Of a stretch of 64,000 nt of DNA, positions 53,331 through 61,497 are shown piece by piece. Origin of the DNA: Pelosinus sp. IPA-1 (GTDB taxonomy: Bacteria > Bacillota > Negativicutes > DSM-13327); assembly GCF_030269905.1 (NCBI RefSeq), contig NZ_BSVC01000003.1:573816-637815 (forward strand), in the 5' to 3' direction. The position numbers and the translations under genes were made by a program. The first letter of the stretch is position 1. Every line of letters begins with the position of its first letter. The notes under the pieces were generated by a model that made no database searches, had not been told where the DNA came from, and was given only the letters and a program-made list of their open reading frames with translations.

Positions 53331-54731
53331 TTATTTGACGATGGGAAGTGTAAAAGTAAATGTAGATCCCTTCCCTAATTGACTTTCAACGGTAATGGTG
53401 CCTTGCATCGCCTGTATTAGCTTTTTGGTAATGGCTAAACCTAACCCTGTGCCACCAGAAATTCGCGCTCTAGATTTATCCCCACGGTAAAAGCGATCCC
53501 AGATATAAGGTAGATCTTCAGGTGAAATGCCAGAGCCTGAATCTATAATGGCAATGGATAAGGATTGTCTTATTATGGATAAGCTAATAGTGATTACTGC
53601 CTGTTCAGGTGAATGTCTTATAGCATTAGTAAGTAAGTTAGTAAATACTTGGCTTAATCGATCTGCATCACCCCAGGCACAGGGGACCTGTTCTGGTAGG
53701 TCAAGAGAAAGAGCAATTTGTTTTTTTGTCAATAGGGGTTCGATTTTTTCAATTTCTATTTGTAACCATTTACTTATATCCAATTTCTCGGAGACAATCG
53801 ACAATGCATCTGCTTCTAATTGGGATAAATCAAGCAAGTCACCAATTAATCGACCTAAACGTTTACTTTCATTTAATATAGTACTTATATAACGATGCTG
53901 CTGCTCTGGTTTAGGGGCTAAACCATCTAAGATGGTTTCCGATAAAGCTTGAATTGAGGTAACTGGAGTTTTTAGCTCATGTGAAACGCTAGCGAGAAAA
54001 TTACGCCTATTTTGTTCAATTTGCGCTAAAGAATCTGCCATGGTATTAAAAGTTTGTCCTAAGTGGCCAATCTCATTATTTCCTGTGGCAGTAGTGCGGC
54101 TATCGAAATTACCTTTTGCAAAACTTTTTGCAGCTTGGCTAATGTCTGCTATGGGTTTTGTAAGGCTGCGGGCAACCAGGAATCCTACGATAATGGCTGT
54201 AAAGAGAGTGAATAACAAAGAGTAGAGTAATAAGTTTTCTAAAGAGGCGACGGTTTTATTGACTCCTATGATGGGGGCATCTAAAAATACAACAATTGGA
54301 GTTGAGGAATCCGGTATAGTGAGAGCAACCATGATGGATGGATCTTTATGTTTAGAGGTAGGGCGTATCCATGAATGGGGGCCATTGCTAAATAAATCTG
54401 TATTTTCCTGTTTTACTTCTTGAAAACGTTTGCTAAAATTGCTTGGCGGCTTTCCGGCAAGCAATGCCCCTTTTTGATTTACAATCCAAATGGAACCTCC
54501 TGCTAAATCGCCAATTTTGTCTAGAACATCATCAGGAGGTATTTTGCCAGCGATAATGTCCGGTGTTAACAATTCCATGACAGTAGCACCTTTAGTGAGC
54601 AGGTCTTGGCGTTTGGTATCAATAGCAGTGGACCTGACCAGATAGGACATAAATAGGGTTAGGGTGATTGTGCTTAATAAAACAAGTCCAATATGTGATA
54701 GAAGAATCTTGCTAAATATAGAACGAATCAT
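53331..54731 (-). CDS. Sensor histidine kinase
   Basis: A 466-residue membrane kinase: helix at about 8-30, extracytoplasmic sensor domain (31-165), helix at 166-188, HAMP (about 188-240), HisKA with phospho-acceptor His251 in SVSHELKTP, and an HATPase domain (DRLSQVFTNLL; DSGSGISPEDL; GTGLGLAI). The ATG overlaps the response regulator stop by 4 bases (ATGA), so the pair is co-translated. The stimulus is unknown. Confidence 0.93.
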   Translation of the reverse strand: MIRSIFSKILLSHIGLVLLSTITLTLFMSYLVRSTAIDTKRQDLLTKGATVMELLTPDIIAGKIPPDDVLDKIGDLAGGSIWIVNQKGALLAGKPPSNFSKRFQEVKQENTDLFSNGPHSWIRPTSKHKDPSIMVALTIPDSSTPIVVFLDAPIIGVNKTVASLENLLLYSLLFTLFTAIIVGFLVARSLTKPIADISQAAKSFAKGNFDSRTTATGNNEIGHLGQTFNTMADSLAQIEQNRRNFLASVSHELKTPVTSIQALSETILDGLAPKPEQQHRYISTILNESKRLGRLIGDLLDLSQLEADALSIVSEKLDISKWLQIEIEKIEPLLTKKQIALSLDLPEQVPCAWGDADRLSQVFTNLLTNAIRHSPEQAVITISLSIIRQSLSIAIIDSGSGISPEDLPYIWDRFYRGDKSRARISGGTGLGLAITKKLIQAMQGTITVESQLGKGSTFTFTLPIVK

Positions 54732-55405
54732 TTCTTTAATACCTCAAATTTATAACCTGTACCCCAAACCGTATGAATGTAGGTATAGTTAGCGTCATGT
54801 AATTTTTGACGTAATCTTTTAATGGTAGCATCTACCGTTCGGTCATCTCCATCAAAATCATAACCCCAAACATTTGTCAGCAGTTGTTCACGGGAAAAAG
54901 CTACATGGGGGTGACGTGCTAAAAAAAGTAGTAGTTCAAATTCTTTGGGGGATAAAGAAGCGAGTTGTCCATTACACTCCACTCCTTGGGCTGCCGTATT
55001 GATGGAGAGTTCTGCAAAGTTTAGTGTGGTGCCGTTTGGTTGTAGTAAGCCACTACGGCGCAGGACAGCCTTAATTCTAGCTACGAGTTCCCTTGGGCTA
55101 AAAGGTTTGGTAATATAATCATCCGCACCTAAGGAAAAACCTGTCATCTTATCGACCTCTGCACTTTTAGCTGTTAAAAAGATAACAGGAACTGGGCGTT
55201 TGATAGTTTGGCAAAGTTCCCAGCCTGATAATTTAGGTAGCATAACATCAAGAATTAGCAAATCAGGTTGCTCCGTTGTTTCAATAGTAAGAGCGATTTC
55301 ACCATCTTCCGCTGTAAATACAGTAAAGCCCTCCTGTTCTAAGTAGAGTTTGACTACTTCAGAAATAGCAGGCTCATCATCTGCTACTAAAATTTTTATC
55401 GGCAT
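54728..55405 (-). CDS. OmpR-family response regulator
   Basis: A 225-residue regulator: receiver domain with Asp9/Asp10 and phospho-acceptor Asp53, KPFSPRELVARI, and winged-helix DNA-binding domain with LSPKEFELLLFL and RTVDATIKRLRQKL. It precedes and overlaps the histidine kinase gene. Possible targets are itself and the adjacent exported-protein gene. Confidence 0.93.
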   Translation of the reverse strand: MPIKILVADDEPAISEVVKLYLEQEGFTVFTAEDGEIALTIETTEQPDLLILDVMLPKLSGWELCQTIKRPVPVIFLTAKSAEVDKMTGFSLGADDYITKPFSPRELVARIKAVLRRSGLLQPNGTTLNFAELSINTAAQGVECNGQLASLSPKEFELLLFLARHPHVAFSREQLLTNVWGYDFDGDDRTVDATIKRLRQKLHDANYTYIHTVWGTGYKFEVLKK

Positions 55406-55494
55406 TATAGTTCACCTCTATGATTATTTTCTCTATTATATCATTAAATTTGCTGTAGTATAGCTGCTACCTAATTAAGTGATCTTGTGACAGG

Positions 55495-55535
55495 TTGACA
55501 AGAAGTTAACTAGAAGATTATTATTTAGTTAACAA
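55495..55535 (+). promoter_or_regulatory. birA promoter with BirA-type operator
   Basis: TTGACA at 55495-55500 is followed by a dyad AGTTAACTA (55505-55513) and TAGTTAACA (55527-55535). GTTAAC to GTTAAC spacing is 17 bp, the same geometry as the Firmicute BirA operator (TTGTTAACC, 15 nt, GGTTAACAA). The dyad covers the spacer and likely -10 (TATTAT at 55520). This predicts biotin-dependent autorepression of birA. Confidence 0.6.
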
Positions 55536-55556
55536 ATACAGTAGGAGGCGTATACA

Positions 55557-56534
55557 GTGCGCAAGAGCATTTTAAATATGTTACGTAATAACGCAAATGA
55601 GTACTTATCCGGTGAAGAAATTAGCAGACAGCTGTCAGTCTCTAGGACGGCAATTTGGAAACATATGCAAACCCTTAAACAGGCAGGTTATGAGATTGAA
55701 GCCCATCCTCGTCAAGGTTATCGTCTAAGAAGTGTACCAGATCGCCTATTACCAGATGAGATTCGAGATCAATTGAAGACCACTATGTTGGGGCAACATG
55801 AAATATATTATTTTGATGATATTGATTCTACTAATAATGAAGCGAAAAAACAAGCAAACTTAGGATGCCACGAAGGTGCAATTGTATTATCTGAGGCGCA
55901 GAACAGGGGAAGAGGGAGGATCGCTCGCAGCTGGTTTTCTCCTTCTGGCAAAGGTATTTGGCTATCCATAATATTAAAGCCACCCTTTCTTCCTTCTGAT
56001 GCTCCTAAGTGTACCTTACTAGCTGCTGTTGCCGTAACCAAGGCGATTCGCACTATAACTAAAGTGCAGTGTGGTATTAAATGGCCGAATGATATTTTAT
56101 ATAAAGGGAAAAAGATAGTAGGGATTTTGACTGAAATGAATGCGGAAATGGACGCGATCAATTATATCGTAATTGGTATGGGAATCAATGTAAATATTGA
56201 CAAAGATGAGTTTCCAGAGGAACTTAGAGAAATTGCAACCTCTCTTTCTCAGGCCTCTGGGCAGCCTATAGCGAGACTAACCTTATTGCAGGCAATTTTG
56301 GCGGAGTTAGAAACAGAGTACAATAAAGTAATACAACATGGTTTTTCTCAAATGTTAGATGAGTGGCGTCAACTTTCCGTTACGCTAGGGCAAACGATTG
56401 ACGCCTTAGGTGGGAGCAGACAGTTTAGCGGGGTGGCAATTGATATTGACCAAGACGGTACACTGCTGGTTCAAACGGAAGAAAAAATAGAAAGAATTAT
56501 TGCTGGAGACATTTCAATTCGGCCAAAAGTGTAG
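55557..56534 (+). CDS. birA: Biotin-protein ligase and biotin repressor BirA
   Basis: A 325-residue bifunctional protein that attaches biotin to carboxylases and represses biotin genes. It has an N-terminal winged helix (residues 1-65, SGEEISRQLSVSRTAIWKHMQTL), the ligase domain with the biotinyl-AMP loop (GRGRIARSW, corresponding to GRGRRGRxW), KWPNDIL and a C-terminal SH3-like domain. The start is GTG at 55557 with AGGAGG upstream. The dyad at 55505-55535 matches its expected operator. Confidence 0.96.
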   Translation: MRKSILNMLRNNANEYLSGEEISRQLSVSRTAIWKHMQTLKQAGYEIEAHPRQGYRLRSVPDRLLPDEIRDQLKTTMLGQHEIYYFDDIDSTNNEAKKQANLGCHEGAIVLSEAQNRGRGRIARSWFSPSGKGIWLSIILKPPFLPSDAPKCTLLAAVAVTKAIRTITKVQCGIKWPNDILYKGKKIVGILTEMNAEMDAINYIVIGMGINVNIDKDEFPEELREIATSLSQASGQPIARLTLLQAILAELETEYNKVIQHGFSQMLDEWRQLSVTLGQTIDALGGSRQFSGVAIDIDQDGTLLVQTEEKIERIIAGDISIRPKV

Positions 56535-56571
56535 ATTTTACCTACCAATGAAATCTTATCGTCTACATAGG

Positions 56572-56600
56572 TTGACAGGATGCCTAACAGTTTATATACT
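56572..56600 (+). promoter_or_regulatory. Promoter of coaX
   Basis: TTGACA (56572-56577) and TATACT (56595-56600) with 17-bp spacing, 57 bases before the coaX ATG. Confidence 0.7.
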
Positions 56601-56656
56601 GTCATGGTGGGTTTTCCCTTGGTTTTACAAGAAATTACAACAGGAGGCTGAATTTT

Positions 56657-57424
56657 ATGCTGTTAGTGTTTGATATAGGAAATACAAATATAGTGCTTGG
56701 AGCATATGACGGTGAAGAATTATTACAGCATTGGCGGGTATCTACTGATAGGCAAAAAACAGGTGATGAGTATGGAATCTTAATAAACAACCTTTTTACT
56801 TATGGTGGTCTTAGTATTAAAGACATCTCTGCAGTAATTATTTCTTCTGTTGTACCACCCCTTGTTGTGCCTTTGGTAAAGATGTGCCAACGGTATTTTA
56901 ATGTAGAACCATTAGTGGTAGGACCTGGAATTAAGACGGGTATTTTTATAAAATATGAAAATCCTCGAGAAGTAGGAGCAGATCGTATTGTAAATGCGGT
57001 TGCTGCGCATCATAAGTATAGTGGTCCCCTAATTATTGTAGATTTTGGTACAGCGACAACTTTTTGCGCTGTTTCAGGTAATGGCGATTATTTAGGAGGG
57101 GCTATCGCTCCTGGTATTGGTATTTCGACAGAAGCCTTATTCCAAAGGGCTGCCAAGTTACCAAGGATTGAATTGGTAAAACCAAAGAATGTCATATGCC
57201 GTAACACAGTTACCAGTATGCAGTCGGGAATTATTTTTGGCTTTGTGGGACAAGTAGATGGAATTGTTAATCGCATGAAAGAAGAAATAGGCCAAGATGT
57301 TTATGTCATTGCAACAGGTGGCTTGGCAAATTTGATTGCGCAAGAAACGACTGTTATTAATGCAGTAGAGCACTTTCTAACATTGGAAGGCTTACGAATT
57401 ATTTATGATTTAAATAAACAATAA
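56657..57424 (+). CDS. coaX: Type III pantothenate kinase
   Basis: The first step of coenzyme A synthesis. The 255-residue protein has the ASKHA-fold phosphate loops [10 protein letters not shown] (5-14) and [23 protein letters not shown], and [15 protein letters not shown] precedes the ATG. It lies between birA and dus as in many Firmicutes (near ftsH). Confidence 0.96.
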   Translation: MLLVFDIGNTNIVLGAYDGEELLQHWRVSTDRQKTGDEYGILINNLFTYGGLSIKDISAVIISSVVPPLVVPLVKMCQRYFNVEPLVVGPGIKTGIFIKYENPREVGADRIVNAVAAHHKYSGPLIIVDFGTATTFCAVSGNGDYLGGAIAPGIGISTEALFQRAAKLPRIELVKPKNVICRNTVTSMQSGIIFGFVGQVDGIVNRMKEEIGQDVYVIATGGLANLIAQETTVINAVEHFLTLEGLRIIYDLNKQ

Positions 57425-57528
57425 AAGTTAGATTGGTGCTTGATGCTTGTAAGAGATATTCGGTTTTCAACTAGGCAGCAAGTACTAACTCCAATTTATA
57501 ATATACTAGTAATCAAGTGAGAAATACG

Positions 57529-57563
57529 AACCACAGAGAAGTGCTTTTTGCACCTCTGTGGTT
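57529..57563. repeat. Hairpin-forming inverted repeat between coaX and dus
   Basis: AACCACAGAG (57529-57538), bulge AA, GTGC, loop, GCAC, CTCTGTGGTT (57554-57563). There is no T-run after it; it may act as a weak terminator or a short interspersed repeat like those at 11768 and 51219. Confidence 0.5.
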
Positions 57564-57597
57564 TAAAAGGTTCTATGTTTATAGGAGCGATGATTAT

Positions 57598-58551
57598 ATG
57601 CAAATTGGTACTATTAAATTAGAAAATCCTGTGATTCTGGCCCCGATGGCTGGAGTTACTGATCTGCCTTTTCGGCTATTAGCCAAAGAAATGGGATGTG
57701 GGTTGGTGTATTCTGAAATGGTCAGTGATAAGGGCTTGCTATATGAAAATAGTCAAACCTTGCATATGCTAAAAATTGATGAACGAGAACGACCGGTCGC
57801 AATGCAAATTTTTGGTTCAGATCCTGAAAGTATGGCAAAAGCTGCGGCCATTGTTGAAAAATCCGGTGCTGATATCATTGACATTAATATGGGGTGCCCC
57901 ACACCTAAAATCATTAAGAATGGAAGCGGTTCGGCTTTAATGTGTCAGCCTGATTTAGCATACCGTATTATGGCTAGTGTTGTGGCAGCTGTAAGTGTAC
58001 CTGTAACGGTAAAGATTCGTAAAGGCTGGAGTGAGGGATCAGTTAATGCGGTGGAGATGGGGCAGTTAGCGGAAAAAGCGGGTATAGCAGCTATTGCAGT
58101 TCATGGCCGTACGAGAGAACAATTTTATACAGGTGAAGCGGATTGGAGTATTATAAAGCAAGTTAAAGAAAGTGTTGGCATTCCTGTAATCGGTAATGGG
58201 GATATCCGTGCACCTTATGATGCGGTAAAAATGATGACTGAAACTGGCTGTGATGCTATTATGATAGGTCGCGGTGCACAAGGCAATCCTTGGATTTTCA
58301 AGCAAGTTACCCATTATATGTCAACAGGGGAAATCCTACCGTTACCTTTAATGAGTGAACGCGTTGCTGTATTGCTTAGGCATTTAGATATGTTAATAGA
58401 GTATAAAGGTGAACATGTGGGAATTAGAGAAATGCGCAGTCATGGCGCATGGTATACAAAAGGATTGCCGCATTCAGCAGAATTAAGATTAAAGCTTAAT
58501 CAAGCAGAAAGTAAAGAAGATTTTATAGCGGTATTAGAACAATTTCAATAG
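57598..58551 (+). CDS. dusB: tRNA-dihydrouridine synthase (DusB type)
   Basis: An FMN-dependent enzyme that reduces uridine in tRNA D-loops. The 317-residue protein begins IGTIKLENPVILAPMAGVTDLPFR, has the catalytic Cys in NMGCPTPK and the FMN-phosphate region VIGNGDI ... GRGAQGNPWIF. The ATG at 57598 follows TAGGAGCGA; the frame upstream (from 57517) runs through the hairpin and is not coding. Confidence 0.95.
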   Translation: MQIGTIKLENPVILAPMAGVTDLPFRLLAKEMGCGLVYSEMVSDKGLLYENSQTLHMLKIDERERPVAMQIFGSDPESMAKAAAIVEKSGADIIDINMGCPTPKIIKNGSGSALMCQPDLAYRIMASVVAAVSVPVTVKIRKGWSEGSVNAVEMGQLAEKAGIAAIAVHGRTREQFYTGEADWSIIKQVKESVGIPVIGNGDIRAPYDAVKMMTETGCDAIMIGRGAQGNPWIFKQVTHYMSTGEILPLPLMSERVAVLLRHLDMLIEYKGEHVGIREMRSHGAWYTKGLPHSAELRLKLNQAESKEDFIAVLEQFQ

Positions 58552-58577
58552 TCTAAGATAAGATAAAGTTTTTATAT

Positions 58578-58633
58578 TTGTTAAATTCGAAAAAAAATGC
58601 TAAAATATGTATGTGCACAAGGTTGTGCACATA
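58578..58633 (+). promoter_or_regulatory. Promoter with palindromic operator for the 58719-61275 cassette
   Basis: TTGTTA (58578-58583) and TAAAAT (58601-58606) are 17 bp apart. A perfect 11-bp dyad TATGTGCACAA / TTGTGCACATA (58610-58620, 58623-58633; 2-bp centre) covers the expected transcription start. This is the ideal place for a repressor, most simply the HTH protein encoded next. Confidence 0.8.
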
Positions 58634-58718
58634 TACTATGTTAGGTGATATAAATTTAAAGATGTAATACATACACTTGTAAAATTCTATCAGTATTCAA
58701 TATAGGAGAGGATGACGG

Positions 58719-59240
58719 ATGCTGTTACGGATTGGTGAAAAGATCATCAACCGACAAAAGATCAATCAAATAATTGATGAAATGTTAGATCTGCGTAGTC
58801 GAGGTTTTTCTCAACAAGAAGTAGCTAACCGTGTTGGAATAGATCGAACCGTTATTTCTAAATTGGAAACCGTGGGAGAAGTTCGCAAAGGAGGACGGGT
58901 TGCCCTTGTTGGTTTTCCCATTGAAAATTGTGAGGAACTAAGACGTATGGCCGCACAAGAAGGTATTGATTATTCTTTACTCATGTCAGAGCAAGAACGT
59001 TGGGATTTTGTGCAAAATAAAACGGGAGTTGGCCTTTTTAATACGATAATGGAAATCATTGCTACATTACACAATTATGACATTGTTATTATATTAGGCT
59101 CAAATTTACGAATTAAGTTAATGGAAACACTTTTAGATAAAGAAATAATTGGCGTACAAATTGGAGAATCACCTATTGCAGAGAATAAATACGTGGATCC
59201 AGAGAGTATAAGGAGCATTGTACGGCAGTTGTTTGCGTAA
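58719..59240 (+). CDS. HTH transcriptional regulator with a C-terminal unknown domain
   Basis: A 173-residue protein with an XRE-like helix-turn-helix at about 29-50 (GFSQQEVANRVGIDRTVISKLE). A C-terminal domain of about 110 residues follows (GGRVALVGFPIENCEELRRM..., ending in a GVQIGESPIAENKYVDPESI segment) with a mixed alpha/beta look that may bind a ligand. AGGAGAGG precedes the ATG. It is first in a three-gene operon and probably binds the palindrome at 58610-58633. Confidence 0.75.
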   Translation: MLLRIGEKIINRQKINQIIDEMLDLRSRGFSQQEVANRVGIDRTVISKLETVGEVRKGGRVALVGFPIENCEELRRMAAQEGIDYSLLMSEQERWDFVQNKTGVGLFNTIMEIIATLHNYDIVIILGSNLRIKLMETLLDKEIIGVQIGESPIAENKYVDPESIRSIVRQLFA

Positions 59241-59259
59241 TAGGGGGCTTACACGTAGC

Positions 59260-60165
59260 ATGAAGAGAGTTGTCAGTGTTAGTTTAGGGTCATCGAAGCG
59301 TGATCACCAAGCAATAGCAGAGTTTGGTGGACATACTTTTTCTATCGAACGGATAGGAACAGACGGTGATAAGGCTAAGGCCATACAGTTGATCCGTGAA
59401 CTAGATGGTAAAGTGGATGCTTTTGGCATGGGTGGGACAGACTTATATATATATGCTGGGAATAAACGTTATACTTTTAAAGAGTCAGCTGAAATCGCTG
59501 CTGCAGCTAGATATACGCCAATCGTTGATGGTAGTGGTGTGAAAAACACCCTTGAGCGGAGGGTAGTGCAGCATCTAGCGGAAAAAGAAGGTATATTATT
59601 TAAAAATCAGCAAGTATTGGTAGTTTGTGCGGTTGATCGGTTTGGTCTAGCAGAAGAACTGATAGCAGCAGGTAGTCAAGCTGTATTTGGTGATTTACTA
59701 TTTGGTTTAGGTCTGCCCATTCCCATTCGAAGCTTAGGTACCTTGGCAATGCTGGCACGGGTTGTTGCGCCAGTTATAACTAGGCTGCCGATTAAGATGT
59801 TTTATCCCACTGGGGAAAATCAAATGAAGAATGTTCCGCGTTTTAGTCAATATTTTCAGCAAGCCAAAATTATTGCTGGCGATTTTCATTTTATTCGCAG
59901 AAACATGCCAGAAAAACTGACTGGAAAGTTGATTATTGCGAATACGGTTACCAAGCAAGACGAAGAATTGCTTAAAGAGCGGGGCGTGAAAATACTGGTT
60001 ACAACTACACCAGAAATTGGTGGCCGTTCTTTAGGTACCAATGTGTTGGAAGCCATATTAGTAACTTTACTAGGCAAGAAGCCAGAGGAAATTACGCCAT
60101 ATGATTATGGACGAATTTTAAAGGAATTGGATATTATGCCGCGTATTAAGCGGTTTTCTGATTGA
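59260..60165 (+). CDS. Protein of the quinate 5-dehydrogenase-labelled family, function unproven
   Basis: A 301-residue protein. It begins KRVVSVSLGSSKRDH; later stretches are GKVDAFGMGGTDLYIY, DGSGVKNTLERRVV, VLVVCAVDRFGLAEEL and TTTPEIGGRSLGTNVLEA. Relatives in Firmicutes are commonly named quinate 5-dehydrogenase, but I see no shikimate/quinate-dehydrogenase fold signature, so that name is doubtful. The ATG at 59260 follows AGGGGG; an in-frame TTG at 59218 would overlap the regulator gene. The partner AAR-like gene starts 16 bases downstream. Confidence 0.6.
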   Translation: MKRVVSVSLGSSKRDHQAIAEFGGHTFSIERIGTDGDKAKAIQLIRELDGKVDAFGMGGTDLYIYAGNKRYTFKESAEIAAAARYTPIVDGSGVKNTLERRVVQHLAEKEGILFKNQQVLVVCAVDRFGLAEELIAAGSQAVFGDLLFGLGLPIPIRSLGTLAMLARVVAPVITRLPIKMFYPTGENQMKNVPRFSQYFQQAKIIAGDFHFIRRNMPEKLTGKLIIANTVTKQDEELLKERGVKILVTTTPEIGGRSLGTNVLEAILVTLLGKKPEEITPYDYGRILKELDIMPRIKRFSD

Positions 60166-60180
60166 AAGGGGAGCATTGAT

Positions 60181-61275
60181 ATGGAAAAGTTTGCTTTTAT
60201 TGTACATCCGCTCGCCGCAAAAGACTTTAGTCGCAAGTTCGCATTTACTAAAAATTGGCCGGATGGTTTGGTTGAGGGGGTAATAAAATATATTCCCCCA
60301 TTTAAGGCTTCGCATATAACAGGTATACAGTCACCGTCTACGCAAAGTGAGGGGTGGTTTATTGGTTGTCCATTAACATCACGGCAGATGATGGAGATGC
60401 CTGAAAAGTATGTAATTGAGAAAATTATTAAAGCAGGTAAGGTTGCAGAAAAATTAGGTGCAAAGATCGTGGGGCTGGGGGCATTTACTTCCATAGTAGG
60501 GGATGCAGGTATTACCATTGCCAAGAACTTAAATATTGCTGTAACCACGGGAAATAGTTATACGGTTGCTACTGCTCTTGAGGGAACAAGGCAGGCCGCT
60601 CAAATAATGGGTATTGATCTAGACAAGGCTAATGTATTGATATTAGGGGCTACTGGCTCTATTGGTGGGGCTTGTGCTCAAATCCTTGCACGGGAAGTAA
60701 GGTATCTAACACTAGCGGCACGTAATGAAGAAAAGCTGGAAAAACTTGCTGAGCAAATTTTACGAAAAACAGGATTAGCTGTTAAGGTAACTGCGAATAC
60801 TAAATCTGCTTTAAAGTCAGCTGATATTATTATTGCTGTGACTAGCGCAATTGATAGCATTATTGAACCTGAAGATTTAAAATCAGGTGCGATTGTTTGT
60901 GATGTTGCAAGACCACGAAATGTTTCTCGCCGTGTAGCGGAAATGCGTAATGATATATTGGTCATTGAAGGCGGCGTAGTTGAGGTTCCTGGGGATGTTG
61001 ACTTTGGACTAAACTTTGGTTTTCCTGAAGGGACGGCTTATGCTTGTATGGCAGAAACAATGATACTTTCCTTAGAACAACGCTATGAGAATTTTACATT
61101 GGGGCGCGAACTCACTGTGAAACAGGTGGAAACAATTGAAAAATTAGGTAATAAACACGGATTTAAACTAGCGGGCTTTCGTAGTTTTGAAAGAGCTATC
61201 ACAGCAAATGAGATTGCTGCGATTAAAGAAAATGTAATTATTAATAATCAAATGCAAAGGAGGGGAATTGGTTAG
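60181..61275 (+). CDS. Acyl-ACP reductase (AAR)-like oxidoreductase
   Basis: A 364-residue protein with a Rossmann nucleotide-binding motif G156-A-T-G159-S-I-G162. It aligns by eye over most of its length with cyanobacterial acyl-ACP reductase: LGAFTSIVGD (LGGFTSI), TTGNSYTVA (TTGNTHTAY), GATGSIGGACAQIL (GATGDIGSAVCRWL), LAARNEEKL, IEGGVVEVPGDVDFG, YACMAETMILSLE (FACFAEAMLLEFE) and NFTLGRELTVKQVETIEKLGNKHGF. Cys289 matches the AAR thioester-forming cysteine. AAR makes fatty aldehydes from acyl-ACP with NADPH. No aldehyde decarbonylase is nearby. Such proteins are often labelled shikimate dehydrogenase, which I consider wrong. Confidence 0.75.
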   Translation: MEKFAFIVHPLAAKDFSRKFAFTKNWPDGLVEGVIKYIPPFKASHITGIQSPSTQSEGWFIGCPLTSRQMMEMPEKYVIEKIIKAGKVAEKLGAKIVGLGAFTSIVGDAGITIAKNLNIAVTTGNSYTVATALEGTRQAAQIMGIDLDKANVLILGATGSIGGACAQILAREVRYLTLAARNEEKLEKLAEQILRKTGLAVKVTANTKSALKSADIIIAVTSAIDSIIEPEDLKSGAIVCDVARPRNVSRRVAEMRNDILVIEGGVVEVPGDVDFGLNFGFPEGTAYACMAETMILSLEQRYENFTLGRELTVKQVETIEKLGNKHGFKLAGFRSFERAITANEIAAIKENVIINNQMQRRGIG

Positions 61276-61281
61276 AAAACA

Positions 61282-61310
61282 TTGACAAACAAGTGGTTTA
61301 TACCTATAAT
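61282..61310 (+). promoter_or_regulatory. Consensus promoter upstream of greA
   Basis: TTGACA (61282-61287) and TATAAT (61305-61310), both perfect, 17 bp apart, 6 bases after the AAR-like stop. The start would be near 61317, giving greA a leader of about 180 nt with a hairpin at 61349-61373. Confidence 0.8.
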
Positions 61311-61348
61311 TAATTGCATATTAAGTTGGGTTTCTAACCTGCTGTTAA

Positions 61349-61373
61349 AGTGTCAAGTTACTCACTTGACACT
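61349..61373 (+). promoter_or_regulatory. Hairpin in the greA leader
   Basis: A perfect 10-bp dyad AGTGTCAAGT (61349-61358) / ACTTGACACT (61364-61373). The T-tract is poor (ATTTATATTG), so it could be a weak attenuator, the end of a short RNA, or an operator-like dyad. Confidence 0.5.
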
Positions 61374-61497
61374 ATTTATATTGTCTTATGGATCAGTATT
61401 TGAATGGGGTTTTTAATTTTGTTGTAGCAAAAGGGACTATTATAGAATAAACTAATATAAATCATTAGGAATCAAAATTAAAGGAGAGCAGAAACGT

